Positions 6,412 through 12,438 of a DNA stretch of 15,430 nt are shown piece by piece; position 1 is the first letter of the stretch, and the number at the start of each line of letters is the position of its first letter. The DNA lies in assembly GCA_023433585.1 (NCBI GenBank), contig JAEZCL010000261.1, positions 1 to 15,430 of the forward strand. The letters run 5' to 3'. The notes under the pieces are model-generated. The model was given only the letters and a program-made list of their open reading frames with translations, had not been told where the DNA came from and did no database searches. This DNA comes from Pseudomonadota bacterium (GTDB lineage: Bacteria > Pseudomonadota > Alphaproteobacteria > Caulobacterales > Caulobacteraceae). The position numbers and the translations under genes were made by a program.

Positions 6412-6909
6412 TCAGATCAGCAGCGCCCCCTCGTGGCGCAGCAGCCAGGTCTTCATCTCCAGCCCGCCGCCGAAACCCACCATGGCGCCGTCCGCGCCGA
6501 TCACCCGGTGGCACGGCAGGATCAGCGGGATCGGATTGCGGTTCAGCGCCACCCCCGCCGCCTGGGCCGCCCCCGGCTCTCCGGCCCGGCGCGCGGTCTC
6601 GCCATAGCTGATGGTCTCGCCCGCCGGGATGTCGGCCAGCAGCCGCCAGACCCGCGCATTGAACCCCTCGCCCCGGACCGCCCAGGGCACGGCGGCCAGC
6701 GCATCGCGCGCGCCGCCGAAATAGGCCGCCAGCGCCTGTATCACCGCCCCCGGCGCCGCGCCTTCGACCGTCGTCGCCTCCGGATATTCCCGCCGCATGG
6801 CGCGGTCTGGATCGCCGCCGAACGAGACGCCGCGCACCACCTCGTCCGCATCCGTCGCCAGGCCCAGCGCCCCGATCGGACTGTCGATGCGCGACAGGGT
6901 CAGCCTCAT
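6412..6909 (-). CDS. Second O6-alkylguanine-DNA alkyltransferase-like protein (Ogt paralogue)
   Basis: This 165-residue protein is homologous to the Ogt family and distinct from the copy at 3515-4039. It has an N-terminal domain (1-75), then FNARVWRLLADIPAGETISYG (83-103), the active site PCHR (132-135, acceptor C133), VGFGGGLEMKTWLLRHE (144-160) and a short tail. The acceptor cysteine and its HR partner are intact, so alkyl transfer is likely. In the recognition helix the usual RAVG is instead QAAG (Q116-G119), so the arginine that normally fills the space of the flipped nucleotide appears to be Gln. This could change substrate preference or turnover. ATG 6909 has a strong GGAGGAG (6918-6924) eight bases upstream, so it can be translated independently. 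It lies 75 bases downstream of the unknown 310-residue gene on the same strand. Confidence 0.9.
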   Translation of the reverse strand: MRLTLSRIDSPIGALGLATDADEVVRGVSFGGDPDRAMRREYPEATTVEGAAPGAVIQALAAYFGGARDALAAVPWAVRGEGFNARVWRLLADIPAGETISYGETARRAGEPGAAQAAGVALNRNPIPLILPCHRVIGADGAMVGFGGGLEMKTWLLRHEGALLI

Positions 6910-6961
6910 GCCTAGCTCTCCTCCGGATTCAGATCGCCATGCTGCCCGTCCGCCGCAAGCC

Positions 6962-6981
6962 CGTCCGGCGGTTTTCGGACG
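6962..6981 (-). terminator. Possible weak hairpin just after the 310-residue gene
   Basis: CGTCCG (6962-6967) pairs with CGGACG (6976-6981) around an 8-base loop, beginning 3 bases past the stop codon at 6985 on the minus strand. A T-tract is missing, so this may only be a transcript-stabilising hairpin; it would separate the unknown gene from the second alkyltransferase gene. Confidence 0.25.
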
Positions 6982-6984
6982 CGA

Positions 6985-7917
6985 TCAGCCCGCCGCCGTC
7001 GGATTGCGCGGGTCCAGCGGCAGGCCCGCCGCCTGACGCGCCTTCAACAATCGCAGCCACCCGTGCATGGCCTCCGAATCCAGCCCGTGCATCATCAGCC
7101 GGTATCCCGCCTGAAGCGTCGACAGGGCCACCATCGGATGGCCGTTCTTGACGAAGCTCATGTGATAGTCGCTGCCCAGGATGCGGGCGATGTAGATCGC
7201 CATCACCTCGTCCAGCTGCAGCGAATTGGACGCCCGCACGAAGTCCTCACGCGGCAGCATCAGCGCATAGATCGGGGTGTAGAACTCCACCGCCGTCTGC
7301 ACATCCACGAAATTATGCCGCTTGCGCGGAAAGTCCTCGAAGGCCGGGAATTCGTCCGAGATCATCGAGAAATCCACCACGTCCGGCGGGACCAGCTCCC
7401 GCCCTTCCTCGCGCAGGGCCGCGTTCATCTCGATGATGAAGTTGAAGATGTTCAGGTCGTGCTGAAGGAACAGATTGTCCTCGATGTCCTTCAGCCGCGT
7501 GGGCGTCAGGGGCCATTTCGTCACCTTCTCGCCGACGCCCGAGTTCTCGCGCACGAAGGCCGTCAGCTCCGACCCCACGTGGAAGTGTCTCAGGATCACC
7601 CGGTTGGTCTCGGGCGTGGCGAAGGTCCTCAGGCCCCAGTGGATGGTCTTGTGCAGCAGGCCGTTCAGGTTCGGATGGCGCGGCGAGATCGCCCTCAGCA
7701 CCTTCACCAGACAGAAGAAGGCGAACACCAGCGGCCGCGCCACGGGAAACAGCCAGCGCCGCGACCAGGACCGTCCGCCCAGCAGCAGATCCCGCTTGGC
7801 CCCCTCGTCGATGGGCAGGCTGCGGTCCAGATAAAGGGCCATCCACGGGTCCGGGTCCTTCGGATCGAACCCGGCCGGATCGAACGGATCGCTGACCCTC
7901 GGCGCGGCGTCGGTCAC
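6985..7917 (-). CDS. Uncharacterised 310-residue protein, histidine-rich with one hydrophobic segment
   Basis: I do not recognise this family. The start is GTG at 7917, overlapping the stop of the upstream oxidase by four bases (GTGA), with GGAG eight bases before it, so translation is coupled. Residues 1-50 are polar (DPAGFDPKDPDPWMALYLDR). About 55-77 (WLFPVARPLVFAFFCLVKVL) is hydrophobic enough for a membrane or in-plane helix. The rest is soluble-looking and rich in His plus acidic residues: H89, H93, H111, H113 with E117 (HVGSE), H153 with D154 and E163, H201, D236/E237, D250/H252 and H260. These could form a metal site in a helical fold, but no catalytic motif is identifiable. Sitting with a heme-oxygenase-fold oxidase and a KAS III-like enzyme, it is most likely a pathway partner. 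An earlier start would extend into non-coding-looking sequence. Confidence 0.88.
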   Translation of the reverse strand: MTDAAPRVSDPFDPAGFDPKDPDPWMALYLDRSLPIDEGAKRDLLLGGRSWSRRWLFPVARPLVFAFFCLVKVLRAISPRHPNLNGLLHKTIHWGLRTFATPETNRVILRHFHVGSELTAFVRENSGVGEKVTKWPLTPTRLKDIEDNLFLQHDLNIFNFIIEMNAALREEGRELVPPDVVDFSMISDEFPAFEDFPRKRHNFVDVQTAVEFYTPIYALMLPREDFVRASNSLQLDEVMAIYIARILGSDYHMSFVKNGHPMVALSTLQAGYRLMMHGLDSEAMHGWLRLLKARQAAGLPLDPRNPTAAG

Positions 7918-8591
7918 GCTCCGATCTCCTCGATCTGCAGCGCATACAGCCGCGCCGTCACCTTGGCGCACATGACGATGCGCTCGGCCACATCGGCGTC
8001 CGGCAGGACCATGCCCAGCATCTCGCGGAATTCCTCCATGTGCTCGGCGTCGTTCTCGCCGTGATACAGCAGGAACCGCACCGCGTCCTCGGGCAGGTCC
8101 AGCCGCTCCCTGACCAGCTTGCCCCACGGCGCCGCCTTGACGGACCCCAGCCCCTCGATGATGAACATGGCGCCCAGCAGGCCGAAGGGATTGGGCTTCG
8201 ACGCCTCATGGAACATCCAGGCCGACAGGGCCTCGGACCCCACGTTCTTCGATGCGCCCCGGATCGTCTCCAGCGCCCCGCCCGCCGCCACGAAATCCTG
8301 TTCCAGCAGGCGGAAATCCCGGTGCTCGGTCACCGCATGCCTCATCAGGGTCGAGCGCAGCTCCAGATGCGCCTCGTCGATGTTGGACGCCGCCCGGCTC
8401 ATCCACAGCGCCCCGTCCTTCACCTGCTGGCGCAGGTTGATGAGAAAGGCGTGGTAGTCCGAAAGCTCGAACCGCCCCCGCGTCAGCCTGCGGATCAGCG
8501 GCGTCGCCTCCAGCCGCTGCTCGAAGTCCGCAAACACCACCGCCAGCTTGCGCAGGGTGTCGGCGACGACGCTATCGTTTTCCCCGGTCAT
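7914..8591 (-). CDS. Heme-oxygenase-fold putative iron-containing oxidase (HDO-like)
   Basis: This 225-residue all-helical protein resembles the iron-containing redox enzymes of the heme-oxygenase-like fold (PqqC / CADD / UndA relatives). Candidate metal ligands are in family-like positions: H85, E89 and H90 in MRHAVTEHRDF, E146 in IIEGLG, and the H177-x3-D181-x2-H184 group in HGENDAEHMEEF. The last group has the same spacing as the third helix of characterised di-iron members. Known members oxidise or cleave diverse substrates, including fatty acids and amino acids, so the substrate cannot be told from sequence. The ATG at 8591 has no good ribosome site and lies 18 bases after the toxin stop; it may depend on translation from upstream. 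The gene ends in a 4-bp overlap with the unknown 310-residue gene. The fold call is firm; the metal content is inferred. Confidence 0.82.
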   Translation of the reverse strand: MTGENDSVVADTLRKLAVVFADFEQRLEATPLIRRLTRGRFELSDYHAFLINLRQQVKDGALWMSRAASNIDEAHLELRSTLMRHAVTEHRDFRLLEQDFVAAGGALETIRGASKNVGSEALSAWMFHEASKPNPFGLLGAMFIIEGLGSVKAAPWGKLVRERLDLPEDAVRFLLYHGENDAEHMEEFREMLGMVLPDADVAERIVMCAKVTARLYALQIEEIGA

Positions 8592-8609
8592 GGGCGGAAG
8601 GTCCGTGTC

Positions 8610-9182
8610 CTAAATGGCGATGTAATGGCCGCGACCGCAAACCTGTCGGATCAGATCGAAATCCCTGCCGTCAGCGGTCAGGATCGGCAGCCCGGATTTG
8701 ACGGCGGTCAGGAAGATCAGGGCGTCGTTCAGGCATTCCTTCCGTTGGTGCGGCTGAAAGCCCTGCGTTCGCGCCAGGACGCCCGCCACCAGGCCCGCTT
8801 CAACCCAGATATCCTCGTCCGGGGTCAAGAGCCGACTGGCGGGGATCGTTCGGATCAGGTCGGCATAGTGGTCGCGCGTCGCACGCCACTTGCGCGATGC
8901 GGGCGACAGGTTTCCCACGCCCATCATCAACTCTCCGGCGCAGATCGAGCAATGGAACAAATGGCCCTGATCCAGAATCGCCGTGGCCCAGGACGGCAAC
9001 GTGCCGGCGGCGTCGCGAATGTAGATATTGGTGTCGAGCAGCACCGACACGGTCGGGCTGACGGGGCCGGTCGATCCGGTCGCGCCGTGCGTCAGCGGCT
9101 TGAGGCGTTTCTCCGGCTTGATGCGCCGCAGGATCGGCTTGACGTCAATACTCAAGCTCGTGATCCGGGCCCAGGACGCCAC
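8610..9182 (-). CDS. PIN-domain toxin (VapC-like) of a type II toxin-antitoxin pair
   Basis: This is a predicted metal-dependent ribonuclease of the PIN family, 190 residues. The PIN fold starts near residue 46 with VLLDTNIYIRD (47-57; D50 first acidic residue), then E84 in CAGELMMGV, D153 in ECLNDALIFLTA and D171/D174 in LTADGRDFD, which is the full acidic set. Start choice: GTG 9182 has GAGG seven bases upstream and overlaps the antitoxin gene by 38 bp, as in coupled toxin-antitoxin operons. This leaves a basic, Pro/Gly-rich 45-residue leader before the PIN fold. Internal GTG codons at residues 45 and 47 would start directly at the fold and remain possible. It follows its antitoxin and precedes the oxidase by 18 bases. 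RNA target unknown. Confidence 0.87.
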   Translation of the reverse strand: MASWARITSLSIDVKPILRRIKPEKRLKPLTHGATGSTGPVSPTVSVLLDTNIYIRDAAGTLPSWATAILDQGHLFHCSICAGELMMGVGNLSPASRKWRATRDHYADLIRTIPASRLLTPDEDIWVEAGLVAGVLARTQGFQPHQRKECLNDALIFLTAVKSGLPILTADGRDFDLIRQVCGRGHYIAI

Positions 9183-9459
9183 GCGTCCGCCTCATGAACT
9201 CCTGAACGGGATCTTCCTGGGCCAGCAAGGCCAGGGCGAGGGTGCCGATCTCCGTCATGCCCTTCGCCCCGCTATGGCGCCTGGCCGCTTCGACGAGCGC
9301 CTTGGGCGCCCTGAAGCTTACATGTTCGGATTTTTCTCCGTCCAGAAGCCCGTGGCGACGCGCCTCCCGAAGCGCCGTCATGGCTTTTAGATTGGGAGCC
9401 ACGATGGCTTCCGCATTCTGCACGGAACCGGCTTCGGGCTTTGTCTTCAATTGCGCCAT
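9145..9459 (-). CDS. Antitoxin, ribbon-helix-helix-like, partner of the PIN toxin
   Basis: This 104-residue protein sits immediately upstream of, and overlaps by 38 bp, the PIN-domain gene, the classical antitoxin position. The centre reads as a ribbon-helix-helix: a strand HVSFRAP (46-52), a first helix KALVEAARRHSG (53-64) and a second helix MTEIGTLALALLAQED (68-83). The C-terminus (about 84-104) would then be the toxin-binding tail. The N-terminal 44 residues are an extra polar segment (KPEAGSVQNAEAIVAPNLKA, then LREARRHGLLD). The ATG at 9459 has no ribosome site and is embedded in a perfect palindrome, which fits an autoregulated and possibly leaderless message. I do not recognise a named antitoxin family. 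The assignment rests on context plus the short fold pattern. Confidence 0.75.
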   Translation of the reverse strand: MAQLKTKPEAGSVQNAEAIVAPNLKAMTALREARRHGLLDGEKSEHVSFRAPKALVEAARRHSGAKGMTEIGTLALALLAQEDPVQEFMRRTRGVLGPDHELEY

Positions 9460-9492
9460 GTGTGCGTTATTTCATTATTTCGCACACATGGC
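9455..9492 (-). promoter_or_regulatory. Palindromic operator with embedded promoter of the toxin-antitoxin pair
   Basis: GCCATGTGTGCG (9455-9466) and CGCACACATGGC (9481-9492) are perfect 12-base inverted repeats around a 14-base AT-only or nearly AT-only spacer, in otherwise GC-rich DNA. On the minus strand, TTGCCA (9494-9489) is a good -35. AAATAA (9472-9467) or AATAAC one base later sits 16-17 bases on as a possible -10. Transcription would then start at about the antitoxin ATG (9459-9457), that is, without a leader. The whole promoter lies under the palindrome, as expected for autorepression by an antitoxin or toxin-antitoxin complex. Confidence 0.65.
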
Positions 9493-9497
9493 AAGGC

Positions 9498-10637
9498 TTA
9501 CACGATCTCCAGCATCATGAATCCGATCATCGCCCGCCCGCTCTCGGGCACGATGCACAGCACCGTCTCGCCCGGTTTCCCGCGCCCCGACCTCATGAAC
9601 GCATCCAGCATCACCCAGATCGAGGCCGAGCCCACATTGCCGCTGTCGGTCAGGGTGGTGAACCACTTCTCCTCCGGGATCATGGCGGCGGTGTTCTCAA
9701 GCAGCCCCACGATCTCCTGCCTCAGCGACCGCGCCGAATAGTGGCACAGCAGGTGGTCCACCTGGTCCGGCGCGATACGCCCGGAGTCCACCTTCTGAAG
9801 CCACACGCCGATCCAGGCCCGGATGACGATCTTCAACAGCTCGAAATCCTGCAACAGCGCCACCGCGCCCGCCGCGTGGGCGGCGCTCGGCCCCGCATGG
9901 CTCCAGGCGCTCTTCATGTCCGCCCGGTCGGCGAATGTGGAGCCCGCCCACATGCACGGGTCGAACCGCCCGGCCAGCGACGTCATGTCGATCCAGCGCA
10001 CCTTCAGCGAGCGCCCGCCCGGCCGCGCCTGCGGCTCCATCACCACCGCGCCCGCCCCGTCCGACAGGGTGAAGCGCAGGAAGTCCGCCTCCATCCGCAC
10101 CCGTCCGCGCGCGTCGACCAGGGCCGTGCCCTCATAGAATTCCGGCCGGAACCAGCGCGACGAGAACTCCCCCGCGCAGGCCGCCGCCACGTCCGCCTCC
10201 CCCGCCCGTACGGTCAGCCAGGCGCCCTTGGCCGCCATCAGGGCGCCGGCGCACACTGACTGATAGCTGACCGCCTCCAGCACGCCTGCGCCCAGTTCAG
10301 CCTGGACCGCCGAAGCATGGCCCGGAACCAGATAATCCCCCTGGGTCGTCGCCGCGCCCAGGTGCTTCAGGTCCGCAAGCGCCAGCCCCGCGTCGTCCAG
10401 CGCCGCCCTGACCGCCTCGGCGCACATGGAGGCGTTGGAATGCAGCGGCGTCCCGTCCGGCGTCAGGGCGTAGCGCCGCCCCTCGATCCCGTTCCAGCGC
10501 AACGCCCGCCGCCCCACCGCCGAGGCCCGCCCGCCGACGCGGCCGATGAAATCCTCCATCCGGTCGTTTCCGACCCGTTCGCCGGGCAGGAACGCCCCGG
10601 TCCCGGTGATGAAGACGTCACGCAACACATCACTCAT
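9498..10637 (-). CDS. Beta-ketoacyl-ACP synthase III-like condensing enzyme
   Basis: This 379-residue enzyme has a thiolase fold of the FabH/KAS III superfamily, expected to condense an acyl thioester with a malonyl-type extender or transfer an acyl group. The N-terminus shows VFITGTGAFLPGERV (8-22). The catalytic triad is visible: C129 in SYQSVCAGALMAAKG, H299 in HLLCHYSARSL and N334 in DSGNVGSASI. At 379 residues it is longer than FabH (about 317). The Cys-to-His distance is 170 residues compared with about 132 in E. coli FabH, so extra sequence lies between the two thiolase halves (about 175-290). This points to a specialised secondary-metabolism or unusual-lipid enzyme, not the housekeeping initiator. 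It has no FabH-operon neighbours such as plsX. The ATG at 10637 has only a weak ribosome site. An antitoxin gene follows 38 bases after its stop; product unknown. Confidence 0.88.
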   Translation of the reverse strand: MSDVLRDVFITGTGAFLPGERVGNDRMEDFIGRVGGRASAVGRRALRWNGIEGRRYALTPDGTPLHSNASMCAEAVRAALDDAGLALADLKHLGAATTQGDYLVPGHASAVQAELGAGVLEAVSYQSVCAGALMAAKGAWLTVRAGEADVAAACAGEFSSRWFRPEFYEGTALVDARGRVRMEADFLRFTLSDGAGAVVMEPQARPGGRSLKVRWIDMTSLAGRFDPCMWAGSTFADRADMKSAWSHAGPSAAHAAGAVALLQDFELLKIVIRAWIGVWLQKVDSGRIAPDQVDHLLCHYSARSLRQEIVGLLENTAAMIPEEKWFTTLTDSGNVGSASIWVMLDAFMRSGRGKPGETVLCIVPESGRAMIGFMMLEIV

Positions 10638-10705
10638 TCCGCCACTGTGACCGCCCGATCATGGCCGGGACAAGGCGCATTCGGGCGCGTTCACCGTGTC
10701 GACGC

Positions 10706-11791
10706 CTATCGCCCCGTCACCAGCCGCCGCCCCGCGCCCAGCAGGGTGAAGACCTCCATCACGAAGGCCAGGGCGACCGACGCCATCACGATGGTGGAGA
10801 TCAGCATCTCGCCGGTCTCGAAGGCGTGCCTCACCCGGTCCACGAACGCCTGCACGCTGTCCACGGCAAAGGCCGGCGCCAGGGGCGATTCCAGCCACAG
10901 CCAGCCGATGAAGCCCAGGCTGACGGCGCTGAAGATCATGTCGCCCAACGCCGTGAACCGCGCATGTCCGCCCAGCGCCGCGCGCATCAGGTGGAAAACC
11001 GTCCGCGCCACGGCGAAGATCAGGAACGGCGCCCACAGCCACGCCAGGGTCTCGTTCAGCATGGCGCCCCAGTTGACGCCCTCGCGCACCAGATCACCGG
11101 TCAGTTCGCCCGGCCGATAATCGCGCCCGATGATCCCGCCCCACCACAGGGCGAACACGCCCCATCCGACCGCGCTGGAGATCGCGCGCGCCGTCGGCGA
11201 CATCTCGCCCTGGGCCTTCTTCTCGGCCCCGTCCGCGGTTTCGCCGCCCACCGCCGCCTTCGCCCCATACGCCCAGACGCTGGTGAACAGCCCGGCCTCG
11301 AAGATCCCCAGATCCCGCACCCGCCACCGGGTCAGGAAGGCGGGCTTTTCCGCCTGCCGCTCGATGATGAAGGCCGCCACGGTGGCGAAGCCCACGATCA
11401 TCATGCCGCTCCACAGAACGCCGTGGAACGCCTGTCCCACCGCCTGGCCCGCGTCCACATCGCCGACCAGCACCCGCACCACCGTTCCGATCAGGGTGAT
11501 GACGACCAGCACCGTCAGCGCCACCTTCACCCCGAACAGCCACCAGGGATAAAGCTCCGGCCCCACCACGTGCTGCGGCCCCGCGCCGAACCGCGCCGCC
11601 ACGATCAGCGGATGGCCCATTTCGCGCAGCAGCGCCTCGGTCTCCGCGTCGGTCAGCGGCCGGCCCAGCTCGGCCGCCTTCGCCTCGACCCGGCTCATCA
11701 GGTCGTCGCGCAGTTCCGCGATCACGTCCTCGCGCGCATCCGGCGACAGTTGCGCCGCCACGGCCCGCAGATATTTCTCGATCAGGCCCAT
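10706..11791 (-). CDS. HAAS-domain multi-pass membrane protein paired with a PadR regulator
   Basis: The 361 residues begin with a HAAS-type helical signalling domain (about 1-70): MGLIEKYLRAVAAQLSPDAR, then EDVIAELRDDLMSRVEAK and LLREMGHPLIVAARFG. This domain is often encoded next to PadR-family regulators. Next come about seven or eight hydrophobic segments, near 84-108, 124-143, 162-178, 205-222, 245-267, 283-300 and 328-352, with a charged loop at 180-200. No transporter or enzyme motif is visible. ATG 11791 has an ideal GGAGG seven bases upstream, so the longer open frame upstream can be discarded. The PadR gene ends 41 bases upstream on the same strand, and the two are probably one operon. 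The likely role is a membrane target or partner of the PadR-controlled response; function otherwise unknown. The next gene (KAS III-like) starts 68 bases downstream. Confidence 0.85.
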   Translation of the reverse strand: MGLIEKYLRAVAAQLSPDAREDVIAELRDDLMSRVEAKAAELGRPLTDAETEALLREMGHPLIVAARFGAGPQHVVGPELYPWWLFGVKVALTVLVVITLIGTVVRVLVGDVDAGQAVGQAFHGVLWSGMMIVGFATVAAFIIERQAEKPAFLTRWRVRDLGIFEAGLFTSVWAYGAKAAVGGETADGAEKKAQGEMSPTARAISSAVGWGVFALWWGGIIGRDYRPGELTGDLVREGVNWGAMLNETLAWLWAPFLIFAVARTVFHLMRAALGGHARFTALGDMIFSAVSLGFIGWLWLESPLAPAFAVDSVQAFVDRVRHAFETGEMLISTIVMASVALAFVMEVFTLLGAGRRLVTGR

Positions 11792-11832
11792 GGCCCGCCC
11801 TCCTTCACCCGAATGATTGAAACCCGCGCCCG

Positions 11833-12159
11833 TCACAGGATGCGCTCCAGCGACGCCGAGATGCGCCGCCACTCGTCCGCCAGCCGCGCCAGCACCCGCT
11901 CGCCCAGCGGCGACAGGCGATAGAACCGCTTTTTCCGCCGGTCCTCTTCGCGCCACTCGCTGGTCAAGAGCCCCTGCCCCTCCAGCCGCCGCAGCAGCGG
12001 ATAGAGCGTGGACTCCTCCATCTCCACCCCGTCTTCCGCCAGGGCCACACGCAGTGAATACCCGTATTGCTCGACCCGCAGCCGCGCCAACACCGCCAGC
12101 ACCAGCGACCCCCGCCGCAGCTCCAGCCGCATCGCCTCAAACAGCTCATCCTCGCCCAC
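11833..12159 (-). CDS. PadR-family winged-helix transcriptional regulator
   Basis: This is a dimeric DNA-binding repressor of the PadR type: a winged helix (about residues 8-85 from this start) with LRRGSLVLAVLARL, EQYGYSLRVALAEDGVEMEE, STLYPLLRRLEGQGLLTSEW and the wing KKRFYRLSPLGERV, followed by a dimerisation helix (LARLADEWRRISASLERIL). It is a short one-helix (PadR-s2-like) version with 108 residues. Start choice: GTG 12159 has GGAG seven bases upstream and gives VGEDELFEAM, which fits the family. An in-frame ATG at 12183 would add MWRMWSGG but has no ribosome site and falls inside the operator dyads. It is followed by the HAAS membrane protein, the usual PadR partner type. Autoregulation through the palindromes at 12181-12229 is likely. 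Effector unknown. Confidence 0.9.
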   Translation of the reverse strand: MGEDELFEAMRLELRRGSLVLAVLARLRVEQYGYSLRVALAEDGVEMEESTLYPLLRRLEGQGLLTSEWREEDRRKKRFYRLSPLGERVLARLADEWRRISASLERIL

Positions 12160-12180
12160 GCCGCCACTCCACATGCGCCA

Positions 12181-12229
12181 CATAGTGTGCGGCGCACAGT
12201 GTATGCGACATACTGTGTGAGGGAGTCAA
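12181..12229 (-). promoter_or_regulatory. Probable padR promoter and operator dyads
   Basis: On the minus strand TTGACT (12229-12224) is a good -35, with CATACA (12205-12200) 18 bases on as a weak -10. A palindrome covers this: CACA (12195-12198) and GTATG (12201-12205) mirrored by CATAC (12209-12213) and TGTG (12216-12219). A second dyad, TGTGC-ggc-GCACA, spans 12186-12198 and overlaps it by four bases. Both dyads share 5-base arms with a 3-base centre. The arrangement suits autorepression by the PadR protein. A 12-base palindrome, AAGCGCGCGCTT, lies just upstream at 12228-12239. Confidence 0.55.
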
Positions 12230-12280
12230 GCGCGCGCTTAAGCAGTGAGCCGCCGCGCGGCGAGCGATAGCGCCAGTGAA

Positions 12281-12350
12281 ACCCCCTCTCCTCCCCCCAT
12301 GCAGCGCAGCGAAATGGGGGAGGGGGACCACGAAGTGGTGGAGGGGGCGA
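12281..12350. repeat. GAA-loop hairpin repeat copy upstream of the restriction gene
   Basis: CCCCCAT (12294-12300) pairs with ATGGGGG (12314-12320). A second stem, ACCAC (12327-12331) and GTGGT (12335-12339), closes a GAA loop, with GGGGGAGGGGG-like purine blocks on both sides. The layout matches the first copy at 1508-1560: purine block, short stem, GAA, complementary stem, purine block. The stem bases differ but remain complementary. It occupies the spacer between padR and the divergent restriction-modification gene. No other feature was found between 12230 and 12438. Confidence 0.65.
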
Positions 12351-12438
12351 ACCGCGCGCCGGCGCAAGAAACAGCTCGCACCCGCCCCTTGCCACCGCCG
12401 CCTGTCCTGGGCGAAGACTGGCGCGAGGGGGAGCGCGC

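Noticed and set aside
12160..12183. Upstream ATG start for the PadR regulator
   Set aside because: It has no ribosome site and is embedded in operator dyads, whereas GTG 12159 has GGAG at the right distance. It is not fully excluded.
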